Origin: Liolophura sinensis
Lineage: Eukaryota > Mollusca > Polyplacophora > Chitonida > Chitonidae
Length of the DNA stretch: 64,000 bases
Assembly (NCBI RefSeq): GCF_032854445.1
Contig: NC_088306.1
Span: 20,681,764-20,745,763, forward strand
Reading direction: 5' to 3'
In this document: one piece after another, positions 9,301 through 19,400 of the stretch
Position numbering within the stretch: position 1 is the first letter of the stretch
Layout: each line of letters opens with the position of its first letter
Position numbers and translations under genes: made by a program
The notes under the pieces: model-generated
Database searches by the model: none
What the model saw: the letters and a program-made list of their open reading frames with translations, nothing else
Told to the model about the DNA's origin: nothing

Positions 9301-11880
9301 GGTTTACTTTCGTTGAGGGCCACTGGTCTTCAACCAACACGAACGTCATGTACATGTACGTCATGTAGAGAGAATATACATATATTTACAAGCTCATATG
9401 AACTTTATTCTCCCCCAGATGCATTCTACATGTATACCTATGTGTTTAATTTAAGGGTTATTGCGAATAAAATATGAAATGAAATGAAAATAATAATATA
9501 TTCTCGTCATTATCAGTGAGATACTCCACAGTAGTTGACAATGCGTTTTTATTTGTCTTTATGCTTTTTTCTTAATTATCACGATGGCTCATATGTATAA
9601 CCTTACTCAGATTTAATATTAAGTTTGTACATTTTATCACTTAAAATTGAAAATCCGTGCTAACATGTGTAAAATTTTCTTCGAAGGGCAAGCAGTTTAA
9701 AGCGTATTTAAAGCCCACAGTGGCATACACAGATCAAATATCATCGCTTATACATTATGATAATCAGAGTTTGCATCGAGGTCATTGCTCAAAACTGTGA
9801 TAGGCCTACCTTGAGTAACATTCCACAAATCTCGTGAAATCTCGTGAAACATACGTCTGGATTCAGTCAAGTTTTGGATTGTTTTTAACATATACTTGTA
9901 TACGTTTAGACATAATTGAAAGTTTGATTTCGTTAAAAAATGATTGAAATCGCCTGCTCTTTTGAAGACATTCGTACATTGCAGTGAGCAGCAAACATGG
10001 ACATAGTCGTTACGTTGGTCGAAGCAGTTCAAAAGTATATGATATCAGGCTAGTGATCTAAATATCTCGCATGCATGTGAATAAATGGTGGTTCTAGATG
10101 AGTACAGTGGTGCGGAAGTCATTGTAATAGGAATGCTTGGTGGTGTAATTGCGCGGTGCACTAAGGATAAGTGATATGTGTGGGTTTACGAAGGACGAGT
10201 TAGTGGGATATGAATAGAGAAACAATGCGGTTAGATTAGTGATTGAATGTTGTCAAAGCTCTTCTCCGGTCATACGTTGGAAGGCCTGGCAGCAATCTGC
10301 GGACGGTCGTAGGTTTCTTCCGCACTCTGTCCGGTTTCCTCCCACCACCATGCTGGCCGCCGTCGAATAAATGAAATATTCTCGAGTACGACGTAAAACA
10401 CCAATCAAATAAATAAAGACATATTGGCAAACTAGCTGAACATTGGTGGAGAATGCTATATTTATAAGCGTCGAAACAGACATGCGTATACCTACATGTT
10501 AACCCAAATGGACTCAGTGTAATCGCAATGCCCATTTCCGATGCAAATAGCGATGCACAAACACTATAAAACTAAGAAAGAATGAAGTACGAAATTAGAA
10601 CGGATTCATGCAAAGAGAAGCAGTCAACTATTTATAATAATGACGGGAAGATGCAAAGAATGTTCTAGGCGAATGAATGAAATCAGTATGAAAATCGTGT
10701 ACAATGTAAGCCTGTAAGCCTTTAAAGCAGATGGATATTGGTACCAGTATGAGACTGTTTAAAAAACTGCTGGATACTGATATAGGACTGTATGTACAAC
10801 TAATGGATATCGATATGTAGGACTATAAGTATTAGTACAGGACCGGGTGGGATGCTGATGGATATTGACATAAGACTGCTTGAAATTTTGATGAATTGTG
10901 GTACACGACGGAGATTGGTATCCAGGACTGTTTGGAATATCGATCGATTGTGGTAGGCCTACACGACGGAGATGTTTATACAGGACTGTGTGAAGTTCTG
11001 GTGGATATAACTGTAATGAAGATGGATATCGCTATACCTCAAAATGTAACACTGATGGATATCGGTACACGACTGGGTGAAACACGAGGATTATTTGGTA
11101 TATATGACTGAGTGAAATCCCGGCAAATATTACTGTAATGAAGATGGATATCGCTATACCACAGAGTGTAACACCGATGGATATCGGTACACGACTGGGT
11201 GAAACACAAGGGTTATTCGTATACAATTGTTTAGTGAAATGCTGATGCATATTACTGTAACGAAGATGGATATCGCTAAACTACAGAGTGTAACACTGAT
11301 GGATATCGGTACACGATTGGGTGAAACACGAGGGTTATTGGTACACATGGCTGAGTGAAATACTGGTGGATATCACTGTAATGAAGATGGATATCGCTAT
11401 ACCACAGAGTGTAATACTGTTGAATATCGGTAAACGGCTAGGTGAAACACGAGGGTTATTTTACGCCGTATTCAAGAATATGGAATGGTTTCAGGTCGGT
11501 GTTGGTATACGACTAAGCTGTGTGTTGTTGGATAATTCTATGTATTTCTATGTATGGACAGAATATTCACATATTAGATATCTTATTATAATTAACCTCT
11601 ACATCCTTAGTTATCGATCTTGGATATCTAATTATTACACTCGATATTCCCCACTGTCAATGTCGGATATCTAATTATAATTACCCTCGATATCCTCCTC
11701 GATGTTTTGGCGGATGACCAGCCTGTTGACGTCCTTCAGAACTTGACAGCCCGCGGGGGTGGCGAGCCGGTCACAAAAGGAGAACGGGTCCCCTCGTTTG
11801 TTCTCCTGCATCTCAAACTGAATCCCACCCGTGTCATCCTCCTTACCTCCGGGCTGCTTTGTAACTGCAAAGCCAGACAT
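2991..11880 (-). CDS. PLSCR: Phospholipid scramblase family protein, complete CDS in seven exons
   Basis: Coding exons, in transcript order on the minus strand: 11880-11685, 8134-8063, 6218-6014, 4816-4705, 4120-4015, 3809-3751, 3017-2991. These total 777 nt, or 258 codons plus stop. Every junction is GT-AG and every phase matches, and no frame correction was needed. Family landmarks in order: a short N-terminus; the segment [20 protein letters not shown], matching the conserved (Y/F)xIxNxxGxxxxxA stretch; a [17 protein letters not shown] block; a cysteine cluster ([17 protein letters not shown]) in the position that is palmitoylated in vertebrate PLSCRs; GSIVQT; a second cysteine cluster (GPCCPCRCC); GYVMKRWGG; and a C-terminal hydrophobic helix ending in YMYFE. 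The long Pro-rich N-terminal domain of human PLSCR1 is absent. Known family role: Ca2+-linked bidirectional movement of phospholipids across membranes, plus signalling and nuclear roles for some members. The specific activity of this paralogue is not visible from sequence. Confidence 0.95.
3248..3374. repeat. (GT)n-rich microsatellite
   Basis: About 125 bp of GT with GC interruptions in the last scramblase intron. The opposite-strand His/Thr-rich ORF is an artefact of this repeat. Confidence 0.95.
3397..3680 (+). mobile_element. tRNA-derived SINE family B
   Basis: The head is tRNA-like: A-box TGGCCTAGTGGTTAGAGC and B-box-like GGGATCAAAGCC. The body has CTTGCTGCTGCCTCGCTCGG, CTCAGCACTGAG and GGTGTCTTCGGCATGATAC. 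The same family appears at 13176-13440. It sits in the last intron of the scramblase gene. Confidence 0.8.
3751..3809 (-). CDS. PLSCR: Scramblase exon 6, start of C-terminal hydrophobic helix (59 nt)
   Basis: It encodes [20 protein letters not shown] (the first F is split across the junction). This matches the vertebrate FPLDLDVKMKAVMIGACFLI, the last strand plus the single C-terminal transmembrane helix. The donor is GTAAGT in phase 0. Confidence 0.93.
4015..4120 (-). CDS. PLSCR: Scramblase exon 5 (106 nt)
   Basis: Phase 0 in, phase 1 out, with a GTAAGT donor. It encodes [19 protein letters not shown] (family pattern VGKISKHWTG) and then [16 protein letters not shown]. The latter occupies the place of the EF-hand-like Ca2+ loop of PLSCR1. 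Only some of the acidic positions of that loop are kept (see findings). Confidence 0.93.
4705..4816 (-). CDS. PLSCR: Scramblase exon 4 (112 nt)
   Basis: It encodes [20 protein letters not shown] followed by [17 protein letters not shown], corresponding to the vertebrate segment [34 protein letters not shown]. The second Cys cluster is well conserved. A SINE inserted at 4831-5068 begins only about 15 bp upstream of the acceptor, so it crowds the polypyrimidine/branch-point region. Confidence 0.95.
4831..5068 (-). mobile_element. Near full-length SINE family A
   Basis: Reads from a TTTATTTATTTCTTTGATTGG tail to a tRNA-like head (complement of GCTAGCACGCTAACCACC). It is inserted immediately upstream of scramblase exon 4. 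Confidence 0.85.
5230..5394. mobile_element. Palindromic MITE-like element
   Basis: The left end CACTACCCTCTAAAAAC and the complement of the right end (ACTGTACTCTCTAAAAACC) match. Pairing continues inward (TTTGCACATCCACA against TGTGGATGTGCA). About 165 bp with ~65-bp imperfect arms, lying in a scramblase intron. No clear target-site duplication was identified. Confidence 0.65.
6014..6218 (-). CDS. PLSCR: Scramblase exon 3 with cysteine cluster (205 nt)
   Basis: The acceptor CTCCTCCCCAG is strongly pyrimidine-rich and the donor is GTAAGG. The exon encodes [17 protein letters not shown], then a linker, then the [17 protein letters not shown] cluster, and ends GSIVQ. The cluster has nine cysteines in 17 residues, consistent with the multi-palmitoylated Cys-rich segment that targets PLSCR1 to the plasma membrane. 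That role is inferred from the family and has not been shown here. Confidence 0.95.
6395..7960. repeat. 63-bp minisatellite, about 25 copies
   Basis: Units share TGCTGTGGTCGGGTGGTCCA, TATACATGTGTCAGATC and AATTGTTGAGC. Because 63 is a multiple of 3, one plus-strand frame yields 21-residue peptide repeats ([18 protein letters not shown]-like) broken by indels. It lies in the intron between scramblase exons 2 and 3. Copies degrade toward 7960. Confidence 0.95.
8063..8134 (-). CDS. PLSCR: Scramblase exon 2 (72 nt)
   Basis: The acceptor is TTTCCAG and the donor a perfect GTAAGT; phase 1 in, phase 1 out. It encodes [23 protein letters not shown], the first beta-strand repeat of the scramblase beta-barrel fold (vertebrate counterpart NNKYEIKNSFGQRVYFAAE). 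It is isolated between a 63-bp minisatellite on its downstream side and a SINE (8258-8485) on its upstream side. Confidence 0.93.
8258..8485 (-). mobile_element. SINE family A
   Basis: Extended TTTATT tail at 8220-8270, full body, and head ending near GATCATTGCGCCGTGCC. Inserted about 125 bp upstream of scramblase exon 2. Confidence 0.85.
8490..10250. other. Scramblase intron 1, part; no gene seen
   Basis: A 126-codon minus-strand ORF at 8943-9323 overlaps a GC-richer block (9020-9330). It has no recognisable domain or flanking splice signals in phase with scramblase exons 1-2. The block may be an unrecognised repeat. Confidence 0.5.
10255..10413 (+). mobile_element. 5'-truncated SINE family A
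   Basis: Begins at CTTCTCCGGTCATACG and ends AACACCAATCAAATAAATAAA; the body is shortened around the CCACCACCATGCTGGCC region. Confidence 0.85.
10720..11462. repeat. ~122-bp minisatellite (4 copies) with shorter decayed units upstream
   Basis: Copies start near 10990, 11112, 11234 and 11354. Each contains GAAGATGGATATCGCTATAC, GGATATCGGTACACGACTGG and GTGAAACACGAGGGTTATT. The 10720-10990 stretch repeats shorter GGATATTG...GACTG units and may be the older part of the array. It lies in scramblase intron 1, about 220 bp from exon 1. Confidence 0.9.
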
Positions 11881-11904
11881 TTTTACAAGAGGTTTGTCTT
11901 ATCA
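11685..11904 (-). CDS. PLSCR: Scramblase exon with start codon (N-terminal 65 codons)
   Basis: ATG is the complement of 11878-11880, and the coding part is 11685-11880 (196 nt, ends in phase 1). The protein begins [13 protein letters not shown] and continues through [19 protein letters not shown], which aligns with the LxxVDQLLIHQxxExLE helix of scramblases. In-frame TGA TAA codons lie seven codons upstream of this ATG, so the start is well supported. A pyrimidine-rich CTTCTCAG acceptor at 11905-11907 suggests the exon starts at 11904 with a short 5' UTR, so a noncoding first exon lies further upstream at higher coordinates. The donor is GTAATT at 11684. Confidence 0.92.
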
Positions 11905-13175
11905 CTGAGAAGTGAAAAACACTGTTTCTTGGCTTAACACGAACCGCTCGGCGCACTTTGTCCCCGCGCTCTCCTGGCCCTAGCCTATCTTGGGATGGTT
12001 CTAATTCAAATACCAATTTTCAACTCGGTGCTCTAAGGTTCCGCCCAACTGGACACAGCTTCTAGAATATGACTTGCATGCTATCGTATACCAAAACCAA
12101 TGTCTGCTCTCCAAATGCGCATTTATTGACGTCAAACCCTCTCCAGTGTTATTCAAAGGAACCAATGAAAACGAAAAAGGCTGACTTTAACCCTTGGGAC
12201 GATTAATTCTGATTTCAAAATCTGTTACACAAAATAATTCAAATAAACTTTTACCTTTAAACTAAAAAATTGCTATAACCGGTAAAGTTCCTAAAAGATG
12301 ATGATTAAAAAAAAAGTTTTTAATAAAGGTATAATGCGCAAGGAGAAATTCACGGCATTAAATATGGTACAAGAGTTCACAATGTGTCAAGAAGAGAAGG
12401 GTTAACGCTATTTGTGCCACGGGATGATTTATCGTTATTGTTAAAGGACGGGTAGACTGCTCGTGAGCCGTGCTATACCATATTGTTCAAATTCGCATTC
12501 TTGTCGTCACTGTCGCGTTGTTGTGACCCGCCTTATGTATGCATTGGCCCAAGAGTATGTTGTCCGACGACATGGTGTTGCTATGAACACATAGGTCTAC
12601 ATGGTGTAAACCCATTACCTTTGAACAAAGAAAAATATATTCGCCAATTAAATTTAACCCTAGGGTCAAAACTGTGCGTTGAGGGCATTCTAAGGCAGGG
12701 CTTTTGCACGAAAGAGTTAAAACGGCAATTCGTATTTAGCAGTGAAAACAGTTTTCCCTAAAATTAAGCCAACATCATGATTAGAATAAATTGTTATATG
12801 ACTTTTTCCTTGAATCTAACACGAAAATGAATGTTTAGTTAATTCATTATATAATTTGTATATCTTTTATCCAGTGTTGAAGAAATCTATAATTGTACTC
12901 ATTACTATACATTTTTAAATATATGTAATATATATCAGCGTGTAAAAAGCCAGAGGTTGAAAAAACAAAAGAAAAAAAAAACAAACAAAAAAAAAAACCA
13001 GTTAACCTGCTTGTGACTTTTGGCAAAGAAAACAGATATATACCAATATCTGAGTACATATAGGTATGTGTATGAGTTCTTTATAAACAGACCAAGGACA
13101 TGGATATGCATACATACGTTACTGTAGAACACCTTAATTTTGTCAAACGTTCCGTTATATTCGTGGAAATAAAGT

Positions 13176-13440
13176 ACGTGTCCCCACTTCGATGGTAATG
13201 GTTAGAGAGTCCGCCTTGAAGATCGAAGGCCTGGATTCAAACCCGGGTCGGGTAATATCAAAATTTTACTTGCTGCTGCCTCACTTGGATCTCAGCACTG
13301 AGGGACTAGAACAAGGAAACAGGGCTGTTCGGCACGGTTTCAATATAAAGTGTCTGGGTGGGGTGTCAAGTATCTTCGGCATGATACTTCAGTGGCAGCA
13401 GCACTTTGGTGGCATGGACTAACCCTGCCCTAAGCATACA
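13176..13440 (+). mobile_element. tRNA-derived SINE family B, second copy
   Basis: Head TTCGATGGTAATGGTTAGAG and GGATTCAAACCCGGGTCGGG (B-box-like), then TTGCTGCTGCCTCACTTGG, CTCAGCACTGAGGGA and TATCTTCGGCATGATACTTC, as in the copy at 3397. Confidence 0.8.
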
Positions 13441-14095
13441 GGCCTACACTCATATTATCCATATATAATGCACGTGACGCCGTTAAAAACACTAACAACA
13501 CACATATATTTTAAGATGGTATTAATGACCCAATTTCAAGAGTTAATAAGGTCGGCAAAAGGTTCGAGGCTCAAATTCAGTCATGTTTGGCTTTGACTTA
13601 AAGTCGCAGCTGGAAGGTGAGAAGTCTGATCTGGCATGTTGGACAGATGACTGACGTTTTTGTTTTGTTTGTTCAAGAAGCTGATGAAGCACATTTAGTG
13701 GCGAAACTGAAACGGGCAGCTACTGCTATTCAAACGCTCCTACCCTCCCCGGTGTATAATAAAATCAAATATTCAAATGCTCTTTCAGTTATCAAATATT
13801 CATATTTAACTTTAGCCTTTGCGTTCTTAATTCTATATCAGAATGCTACAAATTCTGAATCAAGAATGAAAGAATACAACCTGAGCCAAACTATCAAAAT
13901 CAGGTCTTCACCACATTACATAGCATGTACTGACTAATTAATTACTAATGTTTCAGTATAACATGTCACATTTTAAGGTCGACTGCAAATTTTTTTTTCA
14001 TCTGAAACTCAGCTGAGTTACTGGAGTAAACACATAGTGCTGATTAATTGTTTGTTTGCTTGTTAGGTATACTTCGCTTTGTTTGGTTTTGTTTA

Positions 14096-14097
<2 letters not shown>

Positions 14098-14152
<55 letters not shown>
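14098..14152. repeat. (AAAT)n microsatellite, ~13 units
   Basis: Uninterrupted TAAA/AAAT repeats. They produce the Tyr/Leu/Ile/Phe-repeat reading frame on the minus strand, which is not a gene. Confidence 0.95.
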
Positions 14153-14477
14153 CAATGGCACCAAAACATTTACAATTCAAAGTGAAATGATCGCATGAAT
14201 TAAAATTGATAAATGACCATTAACAGAAAAATTAATTGGATAACCCATAATTGTATTATTATATAGGCCTGCAGAGAAATACTTAAGAATGCACACAACT
14301 ACCCATATACAAAATACATATTTACTCCCGCCACAAGTGCTTTTTTCCAGTTGGCTTCTCTAGCGTTCTATTTTTTTATCAGCTTTTTGAATACGCTGGT
14401 TGTTAAGCACAGCACGAACTAACTGTATATATGATGTGTATGGGAACCAATTAACACAAAGAGGCACATTACACGTA

Positions 14478-14561
14478 CATGCACTCTAAGGACTCCTTCG
14501 TCGTCATATGACTAAAAAATTGTTAAGTATAGGCCTACGACGTTAAAGCCTAAGCACTCAT
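14478..14561 (+). mobile_element. SINE family C 3' end
   Basis: Contains CATGCACTCTAAGGACTCCT, TCGTCATATGACTAAAAAAT and TTGTTAAGTA, the conserved tail of SINE-C (full copies at 34284 and 45044). Confidence 0.7.
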
Positions 14562-14599
14562 CCCCCCCCCCCCCCATTAACACATATATTGTAGAACAG

Positions 14600-14740
14600 T
14601 AGAAATGTTGTTGTTATTATTATTATTATTGTGATGGTGGTGATGATGATGATGATAATGATGATGGTGGTGATGATGATGACGATGGTGGTGGTGGTGG
14701 TGGTGGTGATGGTGATGATGATGATATACCGGTTCTATAA
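14600..14740. repeat. (GTT/ATT)n and (GAT/GTG)n compound microsatellite
   Basis: Trinucleotide runs that give poly-His/poly-Asn frames on the minus strand. They follow a C-run at ~14562. Confidence 0.95.
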
Positions 14741-15249
14741 AGTTTAACGAAAAACTATGCATTTCGCCACGGGCTCATAAATGATAATCCTTCAGTTTTA
14801 GGTTCAATCCCATAATCAGCCGTGTCGTCACATACAGAAGTTTGTGCTCGAGTTCAGCTTGCCCACATGTGAACTTACATCGTGCCAAAGCGCTAAGACG
14901 TACGGCTTTACAATAGCTGCTCAAAAGGCATACACGTGATATAGTTCATAACACCTGAATCAATTTTCTTTATTGATACGGAAAAAATTACCACAGGTAT
15001 TTACTTAAGTTACTTAGCTCATGTACACAGGCTTGTGAATGTAAGTTTTTATAGGCTGTTGCCGTTTTTATTGTACAGTTTTGTAAATTAAAACAGCTAC
15101 ATGTATATATAGGCTGGGAAGATTTTTATTCCATCTTTCAGTCGTTCAGTTTTACACTTTCTTTTAAATTATATACACCGTATACAAATGTATACAATTA
15201 TAGGCCTACTGTGTTAAAATTTTACCCTTATATAGGTTTTCTAATCACT

Positions 15250-15312
15250 CCACGTCGTCATATGACTGAAAATTTGTTAAGTACGATGTAAAACCCCAAG
15301 CACACATAGCTT
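15250..15312 (+). mobile_element. SINE family C tail fragment
   Basis: TCGTCATATGACTGAAAATT, TTGTTAAGTACGATG and AAAACCCCAAGCAC. Confidence 0.65.
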
Positions 15313-15889
15313 ACATCTAGGTTTTAACCGACCACGTGCGCAAAGCCATAGATATAGGCTTAGCAATCTACATAAACTTTCTATACATTTACAGTAAAGG
15401 TGGTTTTGAACTTATACTAAACCACTGGAAGTATGACGAATGAAATAAAGAAATAGTTAAGGTAACGACAGGCGGCATTAGTATACTTACTCTAAATAAT
15501 GAAAAAAAAAACTTGGTTAAGGTAACTAAAGGCCAATTTTGTCCTATACTTAGGCCAGCTGATAGAGCTTTAAATTACAAAGCAGGCCCATATGTATTGA
15601 TATATACTTACATGTAGGGGGCTTAGGCCTACCTTTATTTTAAATAGAAAATAGTAGCTGCTTCAGACCTAGGGTTATCAGTATAGATAACCATATGTTT
15701 CCCTAAATCACACTCGTTTCACAAGCCTAACTTTAACTGCCTAAATATTTTTAGATTTGAAATGTGCGCCGGAATCGCCGAGCGTATTACCGGTATGTAA
15801 TAGGCCTAAATAGAATGAAGGAGAGTGCAAGCACACAGAAACATTGTGTCACAAGAATTCGTCTAGGATTTCTTTTTAATCAGTCTTTT

Positions 15890-16400
15890 ATTTATTTTCC
15901 CCGCTTCTCTGTTTGTTCACTTGCCCGCACGTTTACGCGCCTCGCAGAAATATGTCGTGTTTTGAGGAGATCGGCTGTCTTAAGATATTATGACAAATGT
16001 CGTTCTCTGAAATGACACAAGCATTAGTCATATTTATCGGCTCTCGTTGCCTCTCGCGTGTCGGCGAGGTGTCGCGAGATTCGTCATAGGCCATATTTGA
16101 TGGAGGCTTATTGAAATCATGCGGTACTTGACTGGGCGACTTGTGGTGTGAAGTGACGCGATCCGAGCGGAAATTACACTTACTGCTGAGGTAATTAGAC
16201 TGTAGTGTTCAAATTAGGTCCACTGTATTTCCTTTTTAACAGGAATTCGCCCAGAAACGCCGAATGATTCCCTGATCGTTGTATATGTCATTCTCCACGA
16301 ACCGAGGGTGCGGCAGACCGTTCCCGTCGTTGATGTTTGTCGGCAAAGCCCCGTCTGCCCCTGTATATCATATTACATCATACATGATAATTTGCCACGA
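15890..16400 (+). promoter_or_regulatory. CpG-richer patch; possible PAK promoter and noncoding first exon
   Basis: CpG density rises visibly here (GCGTGTCGGCGAGGTGTCGC at ~16057-16076, and more CpGs to ~16340) compared with the AT-rich flanks. It includes GGCCATATTTGATGG (~16089), a YY1-like GCCATNTT site. A GAG/GTAATT donor at ~16192 could end a noncoding exon that splices to the acceptor at 22031. It could also serve the divergent scramblase gene. This is inference from composition and position; no transcript evidence is available. Confidence 0.3.
16236..16360 (-). other. Unidentified protein-like open segment (41 codons)
   Basis: After an ATATACAG acceptor-like site, the minus strand stays open for ADGALPTNINDGNGLPHPRF, then VENDIYNDQG... 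to a TAA at 16236-16238. The residue mix looks coding (few rare residues, DGNGLPHPR-like motif), but I do not recognise the family and see no good donor. It may be the remnant or terminal exon of another gene, or chance in a CpG-rich patch. Confidence 0.2.
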
Positions 16401-19400
16401 AAGACGAGCAATTAGGCCTTTTGGTCTCAGTCTTGAACCCCTGTAAAACGGTTAATCTGACTCTGGATCCCATCATATAGCCGGCGAGACCAACTCTGTA
16501 CTCTCCACGTCTGGGGAGTTGGTTCAAGAATAGATGCCCCTGTATATTTAACCAACTCTGACTTAATATATACCATTAATATGTATATTTCCAATCAGTG
16601 GATCAATATGAACCAATGTAGCCTCCCGAGATTGCTCAGATCTTATGTGGAGTACTTACTTTTATTTGGAAAGCCAGTGTTATTTAGTCTTCCACATTAG
16701 TTCAGCATGTTTACCAACTAACATTACATGTTGGCCTATATGAGTGACGGGCCTATTTGATTTAGCATTGTCATGTCTTTCTTTCACAGTTTTAGCAGGA
16801 AACCAAACTAAGAGTCTTCAAATGACCAGCTTTGTCAAGCTGCTCATGTCTGCCAGGTTAAGTCTCTGAAAAAGTTTACTCAAGTTTTAGTGAAAGAATA
16901 AACATGTACTGGTACATGTAAAGTATTCCTTTGCAAATCCAAATTAGGAAGCAATAAGAAATTAGCATGCTCGTGTGGTCAAAGCTGTGAAGTACGCTCT
17001 TGTCTGAGTCCCAGACTCATTACCTGAAAGAATGAACTCTAGACAAGACTTTGTATCATAATATTGGAGATTATCAACAGGCCAGCACTGTTGATAATCC
17101 ACTGTTACTCACACAGATGTGGAGGTGAAAATATTGTCTAAATAACAAGGCAGTTAAAACAAAACTCTGCTTCATTGCGACACTAGTGCAAAAACTGCTG
17201 TGTTTATGTTTAGAATACACATGTACATGGTGTGCTGAGCATATTGTTCTGTTGTCTAACACATAGCCTACTAGTACAATGCATGTAGTTCTTACTCTAT
17301 TATCCATTGTTGTCTGTTTCTCCTGTACCCTCACTTGTTGTATTCCATCTTGCAACTTTTGCAGGCAAGTGAAGAGAGTTTCAGTATACCCTAAATGACA
17401 TAAAAATTTCTTCCATGATAAAGTTACTCATTTTTCCAGATTCTAATTGTTCTGTTGAATTAAGAAAGGTGTGTTTAGGTTTATTTGGAAGGTAGTATGA
17501 TGTCCTACTGGGATAGTTTTCATTCCAAAAATATTTTTTTATGACATTTACATGTAGTTGCCTTAAAAAAATGCAGTCTGGTTAAAATTTTAAGTTATAC
17601 AGGGAAGGCATCTTAATTCCCCATATGTCAAACTTTGATGAATCAGAAACATTTTGGTAATCACAAGTTACTCAAATCTGGTGGAATCATGTATCAACTG
17701 ATCCTCCACCAAGAAAACTGCTTAGAAAAACTGTCAAAGAAATACATAACGCTGAATAGTCATCATATTCAAGAGACGTCCTACTCATGATTGGTAACAA
17801 AGAACACTGGTAATGGTTCCAGGACTATAGTTACTTTGGACTTTCAAAAGATAAAAAGCCCCCATGGCCAGGGTTTTCATTTAGAGTTGGAGAAGGAGGT
17901 CAAAGTTCAAAAGTAGGAGGCTGAATTGAAAGTAATTATACCACGATTACTATTGATTTAAATAGTAAGAATATTTAAAGTAGGCGACTACGGGGACAGC
18001 AGTAGACAGCTGTCTGCAACCTCTGCTACTTGCCCTTTTTTACCCCCCCCCCCCCTCCCCCCCTTCCCCAAACCTCAACCACACCTGCTTCTACACTTTT
18101 CAAATCAAAATTTAGTAGTTATAAGTTTTTATGTACTGGTGTACTGTATAGGTACATGTATATACTCAAAATGATTGGTAAAGGTTTACATGTATGTGTA
18201 GGTATCAATACACGTATTGATGTACACTAGAGACACTAGTTTCCTTCACCCATAAGTCTTACCATGAGTGAAAAATTCGTTGGTGGTCGGTATTAAACAC
18301 CAACAAGACAAGCCGGGTCAATATACATGTACAAGCACTGACTCACACTTGTGACTGTAGACAAATTGATCACTTTTTGTCAGTAAATGATAAGCTGTCT
18401 GTACCATGTTTGGGGAACAGATCTTACTGAATGAACTGAAGCTGTAGGGGACAGACATTTTGTCTCGTGTGCATCATGTACTACAAACAGCATACTGTAT
18501 GATGAGATGGGTTTCAGGGACACCCAGGCTGCAGTTTAGTCTTGTCAGGCAGCATTTATCCTGCCCACACCATTCAGGTTTACAAATTAACCTGAGTATA
18601 CTTCCTATTCTTCTGTACTAGGGGTGCTTACTATTGTTCCGGTACACACACATGTATAGTCATGAAATCCTGTGATGGAATGAAAAGCCTTTGAAGCCTT
18701 TGTGTGACCTGTACTTTTATGACATGTTATCTACTGAGAGAAGTGCTATCTGTATTGACCCTTGTATATTGCCACTCCCATCAGCTGATTGATTCGTAAG
18801 GGAATGTAACCTTGTCACCCTAATACACAAATATGCGTACATATGGATGAGTTTGGGGCTCTACCCTACGCCCGCTGCATCCGTGCCTATTTTGACAGAT
18901 TTCACGAGAAGTATCTGATAGGAAAACTTTAATGTACACGTACATGTATTTCGAGTTTGCGAATCTTCTTCCTCTTCAATACTAATATTTTATTATTGGT
19001 ATTGTGGTACTTGTAAGTATAAATTTGTAATACTTTATTGTAATGTTTTATCTTCAGTACATGTGGTACTTTATTCTTTTGAGTAATAACACATATACAT
19101 GTAATATAGTTTGATTTTGTTTTATTTATTTATTTGATTGGTGTTTTACGTCGTACTCAAGAATATTTCACTTATACGATGGCAACCAGCATTATTGTGG
19201 GAGAAAATTGGGCAGAGCCCGGAGGAAACCCATGACCATCCGCAGGTTGCTAAAAGACCGATTTTGTTTTACAAGTTCATTTACTAGTCTTCTTGGTACA
19301 TACATGTATAGATGATCATGTATATGTAATAGTTCAGGCTGGATAACAGTAATATTATAAAATCTAAGAACATGTGAAAATCAGTTTTATTTCAGGACAA

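Larger units (their letters stand above)
11905..15889. other. Divergent 5' region, no confirmed gene
   Basis: It should contain the scramblase promoter or first noncoding exon (minus), which cannot be pinpointed. A Cys-rich open segment at ~12510-12610 (plus) has no ATG and no splice support. Microsatellites at 14098-14152 and 14600-14740 and SINE pieces at 13176, 14478 and 15250 are annotated separately. Confidence 0.5.

Noticed and set aside
8943-9323. 126-codon minus-strand ORF in scramblase intron 1
   Set aside because: No recognisable domain. Exons 1 and 2 of scramblase join in perfect phase without it.
12483-12761. Cys-rich open segment (CCDPPYVCIGPRVCCPTTWCCY)
   Set aside because: Superficially like a granulin-type or small secreted Cys-rich peptide, but it has no ATG, signal peptide or splice sites.
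14577-14762. Poly-His/poly-Asn ORF
   Set aside because: Trinucleotide microsatellite.
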